From Nitrospirae bacterium GWC2_56_14 (GTDB lineage Bacteria > Nitrospirota > UBA9217), in the NCBI GenBank assembly GCA_001803705.1, contig MHDY01000117.1, positions 1 to 21,590 on the forward strand: a stretch of 21,590 nucleotides of DNA. The letters run 5' to 3'. The notes beneath the pieces were generated by a model, which saw only the letters and a list, made by a program, of their open reading frames with translations, was not told where the DNA came from and ran no database searches. Positions 1 to 7,120 of the stretch are shown here, piece after piece. Position 1 is the stretch's first letter. Each line of letters begins with the position of its first letter. Made by a program: the position numbers and the translations under genes.

Positions 1-1182
1 AAAAGAAAAGGGAATGCACTGGTGCTTCCCGGCGTACCGGAGAAGAAGGAGATCGGCACCGGCCAGTCCCAGATGGTGCTCGGCGCAGGCACCAGCAAAT
101 ACAAGGTCAACAAGATCACACTCTCCATCTGGATCGATAACAGCGTTCCCGGATCGATCATCGAGCTCATTCAGGACATTGCCAGGAACGTGATCGGTTA
201 CAACCAGAACCGGGGAGACTCGATCAACGTAAAAAAGGTGGACTTCGAATCAAAGGGATTCTTCAACTCGCTCTTTGCCCTGCCGAACCTCTTCTGGCTT
301 ATCCTGACCCTGGTCGGCGGCTTCATGCTCGTCACGGTCGGTTTGTTCTTCATGGACCCGCTTAAGAAAGTGGTTCCGGCGCTCAAGAACATCGACTGGG
401 GTCTTATCCGCGGAACGGGAGAGTCGAACACGGTCGAGCGGACCATGACGTACGAACGCGAGGTCCTGTCCGGACGGCCAAGCGCCTCCGGAAATGAACC
501 TGCTGCGCTCACGGGGGACAAGGATGCGGCGCTCCCCTTCTCCTTTATCCGGGAACGCGATATTCCCAGCCTTGCCTTCCTGCTGAAGGACAAGACCGCA
601 CAGGACATCGCCATCGCGATCAACTACATCGACCCGGCCATCGGCATGCGGCTCCTCGATCAGTTCCCGAAGGACAAGCAGGTTGAGGTCGCACTCATCC
701 TTGGCCATGAAGAGATCAATATGGAAAAGGTCCAAGCTCTCGAAGAGATGGTGAAAAGCAGGCTGACTTATGTTGTCGGCGGCGAGAACAAACTGCTGGC
801 ACTGCTTGATATGACCAACGAGGACGTTCGCGACAAGATCGTCAAAACCCTGGAAACCAAAGACGCGCAGACCGCAACACGCCTCAAGTCAAGGATCAAG
901 AACCTGGAGTCGATTATTCGGGACCTGCCTGCCCTCGGCATCCAGACACTGTACCGGAACATCGATGCTGCGCTGTTCGCCCAGATACTGAAAGCATCGC
1001 CGGAAGACATCCAGCAAAAGGTCATCTCTTCGCTCAGCGCAGGTGCTGCTGAACGGCTCAAAGAAGAAATGGAACTGAGCCGCCCCCTCTCGGGCGTCCG
1101 CCTTCGGAGGGAGAAACAGAACCTCATGGTCCTGGTACGGCGCCTGATCAGCGAGGGTCTTGTGGAGGTTGAAAACAACTAA
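1..1182 (+). CDS. FliF C-terminal / FliG-like fusion protein (5' truncated by window edge)
   Basis: The frame is open from base 1, so the N-terminus lies outside the window; a GTG at 22 is probably internal. Numbering residues from that GTG, residues about 12-75 resemble the last FliF ring-building domain, ending in the typical GYNQNRGDSINV segment. One membrane helix follows at about 89-110. After a linker of about 60 residues, residues about 174-384 resemble the FliG middle and C-terminal domains (GG at 253-254, then EEMELSRPL and LVRRLISEGLVEV). By eye against E. coli FliG, K264 aligns with K324 and D288/D289 with E348/E349, while R281 aligns with glycine. The FliM-binding EHPQ reads KTAQ (191-194). 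In flagella FliF is the membrane ring and FliG the rotor face touched by MotA, and they are separate proteins. I infer a membrane-anchored rotor. The next gene, motA, starts one base downstream. Confidence 0.8.
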   Translation, partial: KRKGNALVLPGVPEKKEIGTGQSQMVLGAGTSKYKVNKITLSIWIDNSVPGSIIELIQDIARNVIGYNQNRGDSINVKKVDFESKGFFNSLFALPNLFWLILTLVGGFMLVTVGLFFMDPLKKVVPALKNIDWGLIRGTGESNTVERTMTYEREVLSGRPSASGNEPAALTGDKDAALPFSFIRERDIPSLAFLLKDKTAQDIAIAINYIDPAIGMRLLDQFPKDKQVEVALILGHEEINMEKVQALEEMVKSRLTYVVGGENKLLALLDMTNEDVRDKIVKTLETKDAQTATRLKSRIKNLESIIRDLPALGIQTLYRNIDAALFAQILKASPEDIQQKVISSLSAGAAERLKEEMELSRPLSGVRLRREKQNLMVLVRRLISEGLVEVENN

Positions 1183-1183
1183 T

Positions 1184-1954
1184 ATGCAAAAAATGGACAA
1201 AATGACCATAATCGGGCTCGTCGCAATCCTGCTGACGATCCTGTATGTTCTGGCTGCAGGCAATATCCTGCACATGCTCTTTAATCCCCTGGCGCTGATC
1301 ATTGTGTACGGGGGCACCTTCAGCGCAACCCTGATCGCCTATCCCTGGGCCGTGATCAAGGAGATCATCCCGTCGCTGCGCGTCATGCTGTTCCCGAGCA
1401 AACACAGCGACAAGGACATGGAAGATATGATCGCGAAACTTTCGTCGCTTGCTGAAAAAGCCAGGCGCGAAGGCGTTGAGAGCCTGGCAGGCGAAATGCC
1501 GAAGATCAACGACAGGTTCCTGCTCCATGGCCTCCAGATGCTTGTTGACGGCCTTGAGCATGATGTCATCAAGGACAACCTGGGCCGCGAGATCTTCTAT
1601 ACGCGCCATAACCAGCAGAAGGTATCCGGCGCGTTCCGCACCATGGCCACCGTCGCTCCCATCTTCGGTCTGCTCGGCACCCTGATGGGCATCGTGGACA
1701 TGCTCAGGAACCTGTCCAACCCTTCGAGCATGGGCGCCGCCATGTCCAATGCGGTCACCGCGACCTTTTACGGGATCTTTTCCGCCAACGTCTTTATCCC
1801 GATCGCCACAAAACTGACGGACCACAGCGAGCGCGACATCATCAATAAGGAGATGATCGCAGAAGGCATCATGTCGATCCAGCAGGGAGACGTTCCCCTG
1901 ATCCTGAGGAAAAAACTGACCGCTTTCATTATGGCGCATATGCGCCAGGCCTAG
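1184..1954 (+). CDS. motA: MotA-type stator protein (proton/ion channel subunit)
   Basis: This 256-residue protein has the MotA layout: helices at about 7-25 and 35-54, a cytoplasmic loop of about 100 residues, then helices at about 154-175 and 187-208. Family motifs are visible: VYGGTFSATLIAYP after the second helix and VAPIFGLLGTLMGIVDML at the third, including P159 at the place of E. coli P173. In the loop, R94 aligns with E. coli R90, which faces FliG; E98 aligns with alanine, with a glutamate two residues on. The ATG at 1184 lies just after the stop of the FliF-FliG gene, with GGAGG at 1164-1168; ATGs at 1193 and 1202 are possible alternatives. MotA homologues form the ring around MotB that turns the rotor. 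The adjacent FliG-like gene favours a MotA role over a TolQ/ExbB role. Confidence 0.9.
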   Translation: MQKMDKMTIIGLVAILLTILYVLAAGNILHMLFNPLALIIVYGGTFSATLIAYPWAVIKEIIPSLRVMLFPSKHSDKDMEDMIAKLSSLAEKARREGVESLAGEMPKINDRFLLHGLQMLVDGLEHDVIKDNLGREIFYTRHNQQKVSGAFRTMATVAPIFGLLGTLMGIVDMLRNLSNPSSMGAAMSNAVTATFYGIFSANVFIPIATKLTDHSERDIINKEMIAEGIMSIQQGDVPLILRKKLTAFIMAHMRQA

Positions 1955-1994
1955 TCCGGAACAAGAACGAGAAGGGTGAGAACAGACTTACGCC

Positions 1995-2663
1995 ATGCCT
2001 GATAAACGAAAAGAAATCGGGAATATCTGGCTCATTATTTTCGCCGATATCACCACGAACCTGATGCTCTTTTTTCTCATGCTTTTTGCCATGACCCGCA
2101 TGACCGCATCGGACAAGCAAATGGTGGTTTCAGGGATGGAGAGCACGGTCATTAATCAGTCGGCGCGCGACCAGGTCGAGTTGGAACGCCAGGCTAAAAT
2201 GCAGCGTGAAGAAGAAGCCATCAGGCGCATCGAGCTCGCGGTCGCCGAGGGAAAGCTTGCCGGAAAAGCGACCGTCGCCGTAACTGACAAGACCGTCAAT
2301 ATCTCCTTGAACCCGGAGTCGTTCTTTTCGATCGGCAGCGCCAAGTTGAACCCCGGCACGGTCAATGTGCTGGAAAGCCTGGTGGGCCTGATCGAGGCGT
2401 TCCCCAATGACATCATCATTGAAGGTCATACGGACACGATACCGGTGCGCGGGGGGGCATTTCATTCGAACTGGGAGCTTTCCATCGCCCGCGCCGTGGG
2501 CGTCGTGAACTTCTTCATTGCCGGCGGCATGCCCCCCAAGCAGCTCATCGCAGCAGGCTACGGCGAGTTTCATCCCGCCTATCCGAACGATACGGAAATG
2601 AACCGGGCCAAAAACCGGCGTATTGAGATCACCCTCGTCCGCCAGCCAAGGAGCAAGCTGTGA
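1995..2663 (+). CDS. motB: MotB-like protein with OmpA peptidoglycan-binding domain (first copy, ion-binding Asp present)
   Basis: This 222-residue protein has a short cytoplasmic N-terminus, one membrane helix at about 12-33 and a C-terminal OmpA-like domain at about 105-215. The helix WLIIFADITTNLMLFFLML aligns without gaps to the MotB channel helix and places D18 at the essential ion-binding aspartate (D32 in E. coli). The OmpA domain carries GHTD (144-147), NWELS (159-163) and NRAKNRRIEI (203-212), which bind the peptidoglycan stem peptide. A charged stretch at about 55-85 may act as plug or linker. A purine-rich AAGGGTGAG lies upstream, somewhat far from the ATG at 1995. The stop overlaps the start of the second MotB-like gene. 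MotB anchors the stator to the wall and conducts ions with MotA. Confidence 0.88.
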   Translation: MPDKRKEIGNIWLIIFADITTNLMLFFLMLFAMTRMTASDKQMVVSGMESTVINQSARDQVELERQAKMQREEEAIRRIELAVAEGKLAGKATVAVTDKTVNISLNPESFFSIGSAKLNPGTVNVLESLVGLIEAFPNDIIIEGHTDTIPVRGGAFHSNWELSIARAVGVVNFFIAGGMPPKQLIAAGYGEFHPAYPNDTEMNRAKNRRIEITLVRQPRSKL

Positions 2664-3328
2664 CGTCAGTTCTGAAAAAATTCATCCAGTACAATGAAGA
2701 GCAGATGGAGGAAACCGAGCTCTGGATGCTGCCCTATAGCACCCTCATGCTCACCCTGGTCATCCTGTTCATCATGTTCTACGCTTTTTCCTTGTCCGGG
2801 TCCGTGGAGTACGAGACGGCGCTGTCCGACCTGGCGGAAACCAACCCGAACGACCCCCGGGTCACGCAGATGAAACAGGAGATCGCGCTGGCGCAGAACG
2901 TCCGCGATTTCATCAAGAAGAACAATCTGACGGACAAGATCCAACTGGTCATAACGCCGCTCTCCATCAAGATCAAGATGGAAAGCTTCGCTCTTTTTGA
3001 CAGCGGCAGCGCCGAAGTGAAAAAGGACATCCTGTTCTTTCTTGAGCACCTCAACGGACAGTTAAAACCCATGAGCAACATGGTCATCGCCGAAGGGCAT
3101 ACCGATAACGTCCCGATCCACAACCAGAAGTTCGACTCCAACTGGGAGCTGTCATCGGCCCGCGCCTTCAGTGTCATCTATTTCTTTCTGAATAACGGCA
3201 TCTCTCCTGAGCGGCTCATTGCCCATGGATTCGGGGAGTTCAGACCCGCTTATACAAACGATACAGAGACCGACCGGGCAAAGAACCGGCGAATCGAAAT
3301 TACCGTGGTCAGAGGAGCGAACAAGTGA
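2660..3328 (+). CDS. MotB-like protein with OmpA domain (second copy, ion-binding Asp replaced)
   Basis: A 222-residue paralogue of the preceding gene, with a membrane helix at about 22-44, a periplasmic coiled or charged linker and an OmpA-like domain (GHTDNVP from 146, NWELS from 161, DRAKNRRIEITVV near the end). Aligning LWMLPYSTLMLTLVILF with the MotB channel helix puts T28 where MotB has its essential aspartate, so this subunit should not carry the ion by itself. The N-terminus is longer and acidic (NEEQMEETE). The GTG start overlaps the previous stop by four bases (GTGA), and this gene's own stop overlaps the next gene the same way, so all three are probably translationally coupled. It may pair with the first MotB-like protein in a heterodimeric stator or serve as a wall-anchoring accessory; the sequence does not decide. 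Confidence 0.85.
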   Translation: MTSVLKKFIQYNEEQMEETELWMLPYSTLMLTLVILFIMFYAFSLSGSVEYETALSDLAETNPNDPRVTQMKQEIALAQNVRDFIKKNNLTDKIQLVITPLSIKIKMESFALFDSGSAEVKKDILFFLEHLNGQLKPMSNMVIAEGHTDNVPIHNQKFDSNWELSSARAFSVIYFFLNNGISPERLIAHGFGEFRPAYTNDTETDRAKNRRIEITVVRGANK

Positions 3329-4623
3329 AAAAGGTACTTACGCTTGTCATCGGTGCCATGCTCTTAATCGCAACCGGTGCCGAGGCCATCACGCCGAAGC
3401 AGGTGGAGCGGATCGACCAGCTGAAAAAGGAGGTCGTTCAGCTCTTTCGGGAGGGCAAGTTCGAGCAGGCAGCGCCGCTCCTGAACGAGGTACTCGCCAT
3501 TGATCCTTTTGACAAGACGGCCGCCCGGTACCGTTCACTGGCCCGGCAACAGGCGATGGAGCCGTTCTGCAAGGACGCCGCCGACGCTTTTCAGAATGAG
3601 GACTATGCCAAGGCGATCGAGACCTGGGATAAGCTGCTCAAGATGAACCCCGAAGACCGCCGCTTCGCGAGTCTTATTGATACGACAAAAAGCCTGATCA
3701 CCGATAAGACCACGAACGAGATGTACAGCCACGCTGAAAAGTTCATTCAGGAGGGAGACTACAAGTCGGCGATCAACGAACTGGAAAAGATCCTCGCGGT
3801 CAGACCCTACGACCGCAGGGCCAGCAGCCTCCTCAATAATGCAAAAAGCAACGTCGTCGACGTTCGAACGAAAAAACTCTACGACCAGGCCGAAGCCTAC
3901 CTCAAGGAAAAACAATACGACCGCGCCATCGAAGAATGGAAAAAGATCCTCGATATCGATGATTCCCAGGAAGCGGCTTCCCGGTATATCGCCTCGGCGG
4001 TCCGCGAGAAGATGGGCAGCCTCTATATCGACGCGAAACAGGCCTATGAACGCGGCGACTACAACGCGGCACGCGATCATTACAACAGGATCATTGCGGA
4101 CAACCCGACCGACCTGGATGTCAAGACCATGATCGCACGCCTCGACGACGTTATCAAGGTCGCGCAGCGGATCGACGAAAAGAGCCCTGCCGGCGACATG
4201 ATGCGTAAAGCGATCGCTCTCTACATCAGCGTTGACGGCAACCGCAAAGCATCCATGGCGGGCGCGTGGTATGCCGCACAGCTGCACCAGTCATCATTGA
4301 CCACCGCGATCAAGGACTTCCTTGAGCGCAAATATGCCTCCAATTTAAGCACCATGGAAGGGCCGGTCGGCGATATGAACATCATCGACCAGTACCTGTT
4401 CGCCGCGCTGAACCATATCTACGATGGCCGCTACGACCTTTCGATCCAGGAATGTTCGATCATCATCGAACTGCAGCCCGATAACATCCTTGCCTGGAAA
4501 CGCCTGGGTTCGGCCTACTATGCCATCGGGAAAAAGGACAAGGCCCGAGAAACCTGGGAAAAAGCGCTGAAAGTTGCGCCTGATGACACCGAGTTGAAAC
4601 AGTTCATTCGTCAGATCAAGTAA
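3325..4623 (+). CDS. Exported tetratricopeptide-repeat protein
   Basis: This 432-residue protein starts with a classic signal peptide (MKKVLTLVIGAMLLIATG, likely cut after AEA at residue 21), so it should be periplasmic. The rest is mostly helical TPR-like repeats. Examples are LFREGKFEQAAPLLNEVLAI, AFQNEDYAKAIETWDKLLKM, FIQEGDYKSAINELEKILAV, YLKEKQYDRAIEEWKKILDI, AYERGDYNAARDHYNRIIAD, IYDGRYDLSIQECSIIIEL and a near-consensus last repeat ending KARETWEKALKVAPDD. I count about seven. Position and GTGA overlap with the second MotB-like gene make it part of the motor operon. A periplasmic TPR scaffold could link the stator wall domains to a further structure; that is inference. No catalytic motif was seen. 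Confidence 0.85.
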   Translation: MKKVLTLVIGAMLLIATGAEAITPKQVERIDQLKKEVVQLFREGKFEQAAPLLNEVLAIDPFDKTAARYRSLARQQAMEPFCKDAADAFQNEDYAKAIETWDKLLKMNPEDRRFASLIDTTKSLITDKTTNEMYSHAEKFIQEGDYKSAINELEKILAVRPYDRRASSLLNNAKSNVVDVRTKKLYDQAEAYLKEKQYDRAIEEWKKILDIDDSQEAASRYIASAVREKMGSLYIDAKQAYERGDYNAARDHYNRIIADNPTDLDVKTMIARLDDVIKVAQRIDEKSPAGDMMRKAIALYISVDGNRKASMAGAWYAAQLHQSSLTTAIKDFLERKYASNLSTMEGPVGDMNIIDQYLFAALNHIYDGRYDLSIQECSIIIELQPDNILAWKRLGSAYYAIGKKDKARETWEKALKVAPDDTELKQFIRQIK

Positions 4624-4747
4624 GCTCCGCGCACGCCTTGCGCCGCTGAGACGGGGAGCCCCGGAGAACGCCGGCGGCTGCCGAAGGAACACAATGATCG
4701 CACGGTTTGTTCAGACGGTGATCTAACTAACCATATTGGGACAGGAC
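4624..4747 (+). promoter_or_regulatory. Spacer before the 19-heme cytochrome; possible decayed GEMM-like riboswitch part
   Basis: This 124-base spacer separates the motor operon from the cytochromes. At about 4650-4688 it reads GACGGGGAGCCCCGG, then a short GC-rich stem, then GGCGGCTGCCGAAGG. This recalls the 3' half of GEMM-I (c-di-GMP/cGAMP) riboswitches, GACGCAAAGCCACGG followed by GGGUUGCCGAAG. The required GCAAA core reads GGGGA and no clear 5' half is present, so a functional aptamer is doubtful. CGGGG-AGC-CCCG can also form a plain small hairpin, without a U-run. A GGGAC at 4738-4742 serves as ribosome-binding site for the ATG at 4748. Confidence 0.2.
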
Positions 4748-6214
4748 ATGAAAATCAAACTCAGACGTTCTTTCACTGCGGTCATCTGTACGGCGGCCAT
4801 CCTTCTTTTCGCAGGAACGGCTCCGGCTGCTCAGGACCAGGACTGCAACAAATGCCATGCGGCCATGAGCAAGGGCCGGGTCCTGCACGCTGCCATGAAA
4901 AAGGGCTGCGGCTCCTGCCACGTCTCGCCTCATGCGAACAAGGATAAATCGGAGCTTTCGCTCAAATCGGAGCAGCCCGACCTCTGCTACGATTGCCATA
5001 GCAGGAGCCTCTTCCTGCGGCGCTACCAGCACAAACCGGCGGTCACCGGAAAATGCACGGCCTGCCACAACCCCCATTCATCGAACAACGGCAAGCTGCT
5101 CAACACCGCCATGCCCGACCTTTGCTACAAATGCCACGACAAAAAGATCGCCACCAAGCAGAATATCCACTTCCCGACCGCTGCCGCGCTCTGTATGTTC
5201 TGCCATGATGCGCACAGCTCGGATAATCACGAAAAGCTCCTCACCTTTGAAATGCCCGAACTCTGCTTTAAGTGCCATGACCGGGCGAGCATCGCAGACA
5301 AGACCGCCATGCTGCACCAGCCGGTCATCTCGGGCAAGTGCACCGCATGCCACAACCCGCATTCCGAGAACGCAGGAAATCTCCTGGTGTCCGATACGCC
5401 GAACCTGTGCTATACCTGTCATGACAAGGCTGCGTTCCTGGACGGCATCACCCATGCGCCGGTCGAACAGGGCAGTTGCATGGCCTGCCATACGTCGCAC
5501 CAGTCCAAGACCGAGAAGCTCTTGCAGGCCAAACAGCCTGACCTCTGCTATAAGTGCCACGATAAAAAGTCCTTTACCGGGGAGAAGCACAGCCACAAAC
5601 CGGTGTCCGGCGGCCGCTGCACTACCTGCCACCGGCCCCACACGTCAAAGGTTAAATACCTTCTCAACAAATCCACGCCAGGGCTTTGCTTTGACTGCCA
5701 TATGACGGAAGAACTGGCCGGCCGGGAGAAACACGGTCCCTTCAAGATCGGCATGTGCAATGGATGCCACAAGCCGCATCAGAGCCAGAACCCCAAGCTC
5801 ATGACCGGAAAATCGCCGGACCTTTGCTTCACCTGCCACAGCACCGAGGATTTTACCGGCAAGTTCGTTCACAAACCTCTGAGCGACGGCCGTTGCAATG
5901 ACTGCCACGGGGTCCATACTTCGCCCAACAAGGGGCTGCTCAAGCTGGGTGCAAATGAACTCTGCAAAAAATGCCACGCGAACATCTCACGGGACAAGCA
6001 TCCGAGCACTCCCCTGCCTCCCGGCGCCTCCGTACGGTCGTCCAAAGGAGGGCCCAAGTCGGGACATCCCATGGACCAGGTGGACGATCCGAAGCGTTTG
6101 GGAAAGACTATGGCCTGCATCAGCTGCCACAATCCGCACAGTTCCAACTGGAAAGGCCTCTTCCGGTACAAGGCTGAAAAGCCGGGGGACCTCTGCCTGC
6201 ATTGCCACCGGTAG
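4748..6214 (+). CDS. Exported 19-heme c-type cytochrome (paired CXXCH modules)
   Basis: After a Sec signal peptide (MKIKLRRSFTAVICTAAILL, likely cut at APAA) the 488-residue protein contains 19 CXXCH heme-attachment motifs, the last ending the protein as CLHCHR. The motifs alternate between two environments, (P/N)DLC(Y/F)xCH and GKCxxCHNPHS-like, in modules of about 36-40 residues. This is the doubled-CXXCH arrangement common in respiratory multiheme cytochromes. Extra histidines between motifs could be distal ligands. Only the stretch between hemes 17 and 18 (about 45 residues, proline- and glycine-rich) breaks the pattern. I start at ATG 4748 rather than the TTG at 4736, because it follows the ribosome-binding site and begins the signal peptide. 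Expected place is periplasm or outer face, as an electron-transfer wire. Substrate and partners cannot be read from sequence; the two cytochromes downstream are likely partners. Confidence 0.9.
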   Translation: MKIKLRRSFTAVICTAAILLFAGTAPAAQDQDCNKCHAAMSKGRVLHAAMKKGCGSCHVSPHANKDKSELSLKSEQPDLCYDCHSRSLFLRRYQHKPAVTGKCTACHNPHSSNNGKLLNTAMPDLCYKCHDKKIATKQNIHFPTAAALCMFCHDAHSSDNHEKLLTFEMPELCFKCHDRASIADKTAMLHQPVISGKCTACHNPHSENAGNLLVSDTPNLCYTCHDKAAFLDGITHAPVEQGSCMACHTSHQSKTEKLLQAKQPDLCYKCHDKKSFTGEKHSHKPVSGGRCTTCHRPHTSKVKYLLNKSTPGLCFDCHMTEELAGREKHGPFKIGMCNGCHKPHQSQNPKLMTGKSPDLCFTCHSTEDFTGKFVHKPLSDGRCNDCHGVHTSPNKGLLKLGANELCKKCHANISRDKHPSTPLPPGASVRSSKGGPKSGHPMDQVDDPKRLGKTMACISCHNPHSSNWKGLFRYKAEKPGDLCLHCHR

Positions 6215-6324
6215 GCTCGGAGCAGCAAAGAGCGTAAGCAACACGGTAACGAGCTGGCCTTGCGTCAGCCGGTCCGTTCAGTCACGATTCAATTCTTCAC
6301 ATATGAAGGAAGGAGACATGCATT

Positions 6325-7116
6325 ATGAAGCACAAGATACTGGTCATGGTTTTACTATTGATGGTGAGCGCCTCTGCGGTATTCGCCGCCAACAGCAACT
6401 TCGGAACAAAAAAAAGGATGCCGAGGCCTGAAGAGTTTGGTAATGTGATCATAAACAATTACTCGGAAAAGGCCAACATCTCACCGGTCGTTTTCAAACA
6501 CTGGGTGCATAGGACCAAATTTACCTGCAGGGTATGCCATGTTGACCTTGGTTTTGCCATGGAGGCCGGCGGCAGCGATATCAGGGAAGCGGACAATCTG
6601 AATCACCTGTATTGCGGATCCTGCCATAACGGCAAAGACGCTTTTGGTCCTACGACGAGAGAAAAGCTGGTGTCCGAGGTGCAAAACTGCGACCGCTGCC
6701 ACTCCTACGACAAGGAAGTGAAGGGCCAGAAAAGCTTCAACGAGTATCTGAAAGACTTCCCGCAGGCACGGTTCGGCAACCGCGTTGACTGGATGAAGGC
6801 CGAGGAAAAAGGTTTGATCAAGCTCAGCGACCAGGTCGAGGGGATCTCCATCAAACGGCAGGCAATCCCGAACCCCAAGGACTTTGACATCAAGTCAACG
6901 ATCCTCGGCATGCCCGACATCATCTTCTCGCACAAGATCCACGCCGACATTAACGGATGCGAACTCTGCCATCCCGAGATCTTCGGCGCGAAACGCGGTG
7001 TCACGAAATACAACATGCAGGACATCTTCGCGGGAAAGTTCTGCGGCGCCTGCCATGCAAAGGTGGCATTTCCGTTCTATGATTGCCAGCTTTGCCATCT
7101 GAAAGAGGTCTATTGA
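6325..7116 (+). CDS. Exported 6-heme cytochrome, c7/c3-like (first paralogue)
   Basis: The 263-residue protein begins with a signal peptide (MKHKILVMVLLLMVSASAVFA). It holds six CXXCH motifs: CRVCH, CGSCH, CDRCH, CELCH, CGACH and CQLCH, three in the N-terminal and three in the C-terminal half. FKHWVHRTKFTCRVCH and FSHKIHADINGCELCH show the F-x-H-x-x-H arrangement before a heme motif that supplies distal histidines in cytochrome c7/c3 families. A linker of about 80 residues without hemes joins the halves. AGGAG at 6311-6315 fixes the ATG at 6325. The 110-base spacer upstream shows no clear promoter or terminator. It is closely similar in layout to the next gene, four bases away, and probably transcribed with it. 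Role inferred: periplasmic electron carrier. Confidence 0.9.
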   Translation: MKHKILVMVLLLMVSASAVFAANSNFGTKKRMPRPEEFGNVIINNYSEKANISPVVFKHWVHRTKFTCRVCHVDLGFAMEAGGSDIREADNLNHLYCGSCHNGKDAFGPTTREKLVSEVQNCDRCHSYDKEVKGQKSFNEYLKDFPQARFGNRVDWMKAEEKGLIKLSDQVEGISIKRQAIPNPKDFDIKSTILGMPDIIFSHKIHADINGCELCHPEIFGAKRGVTKYNMQDIFAGKFCGACHAKVAFPFYDCQLCHLKEVY

Positions 7117-7120
7117 TCGA

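Noticed and set aside
1160..1183. Earlier GTG start for MotA at 1160
   Set aside because: It would overlap the end of the FliF-FliG gene and add eight polar residues not typical of MotA; the ATG at 1184 fits better.
4700..4725. Possible sigma54 -24/-12 promoter (TCGCACGGTTTGTTC) upstream of the 19-heme cytochrome
   Set aside because: It lacks the invariant GG at -24 and GC at -12, so the match is too poor.
4840..6210. Regularly spaced repeats resembling a CRISPR or tandem DNA repeat
   Set aside because: The periodicity is in the protein (CXXCH modules); DNA units diverge and the frame is a clear cytochrome.
6215..6324. Similarity between the spacer at about 6219 and the one at about 7986 (GAGCAGCAA plus GAG)
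   Set aside because: The match is about a dozen bases with gaps and no shared structure; it could be chance.
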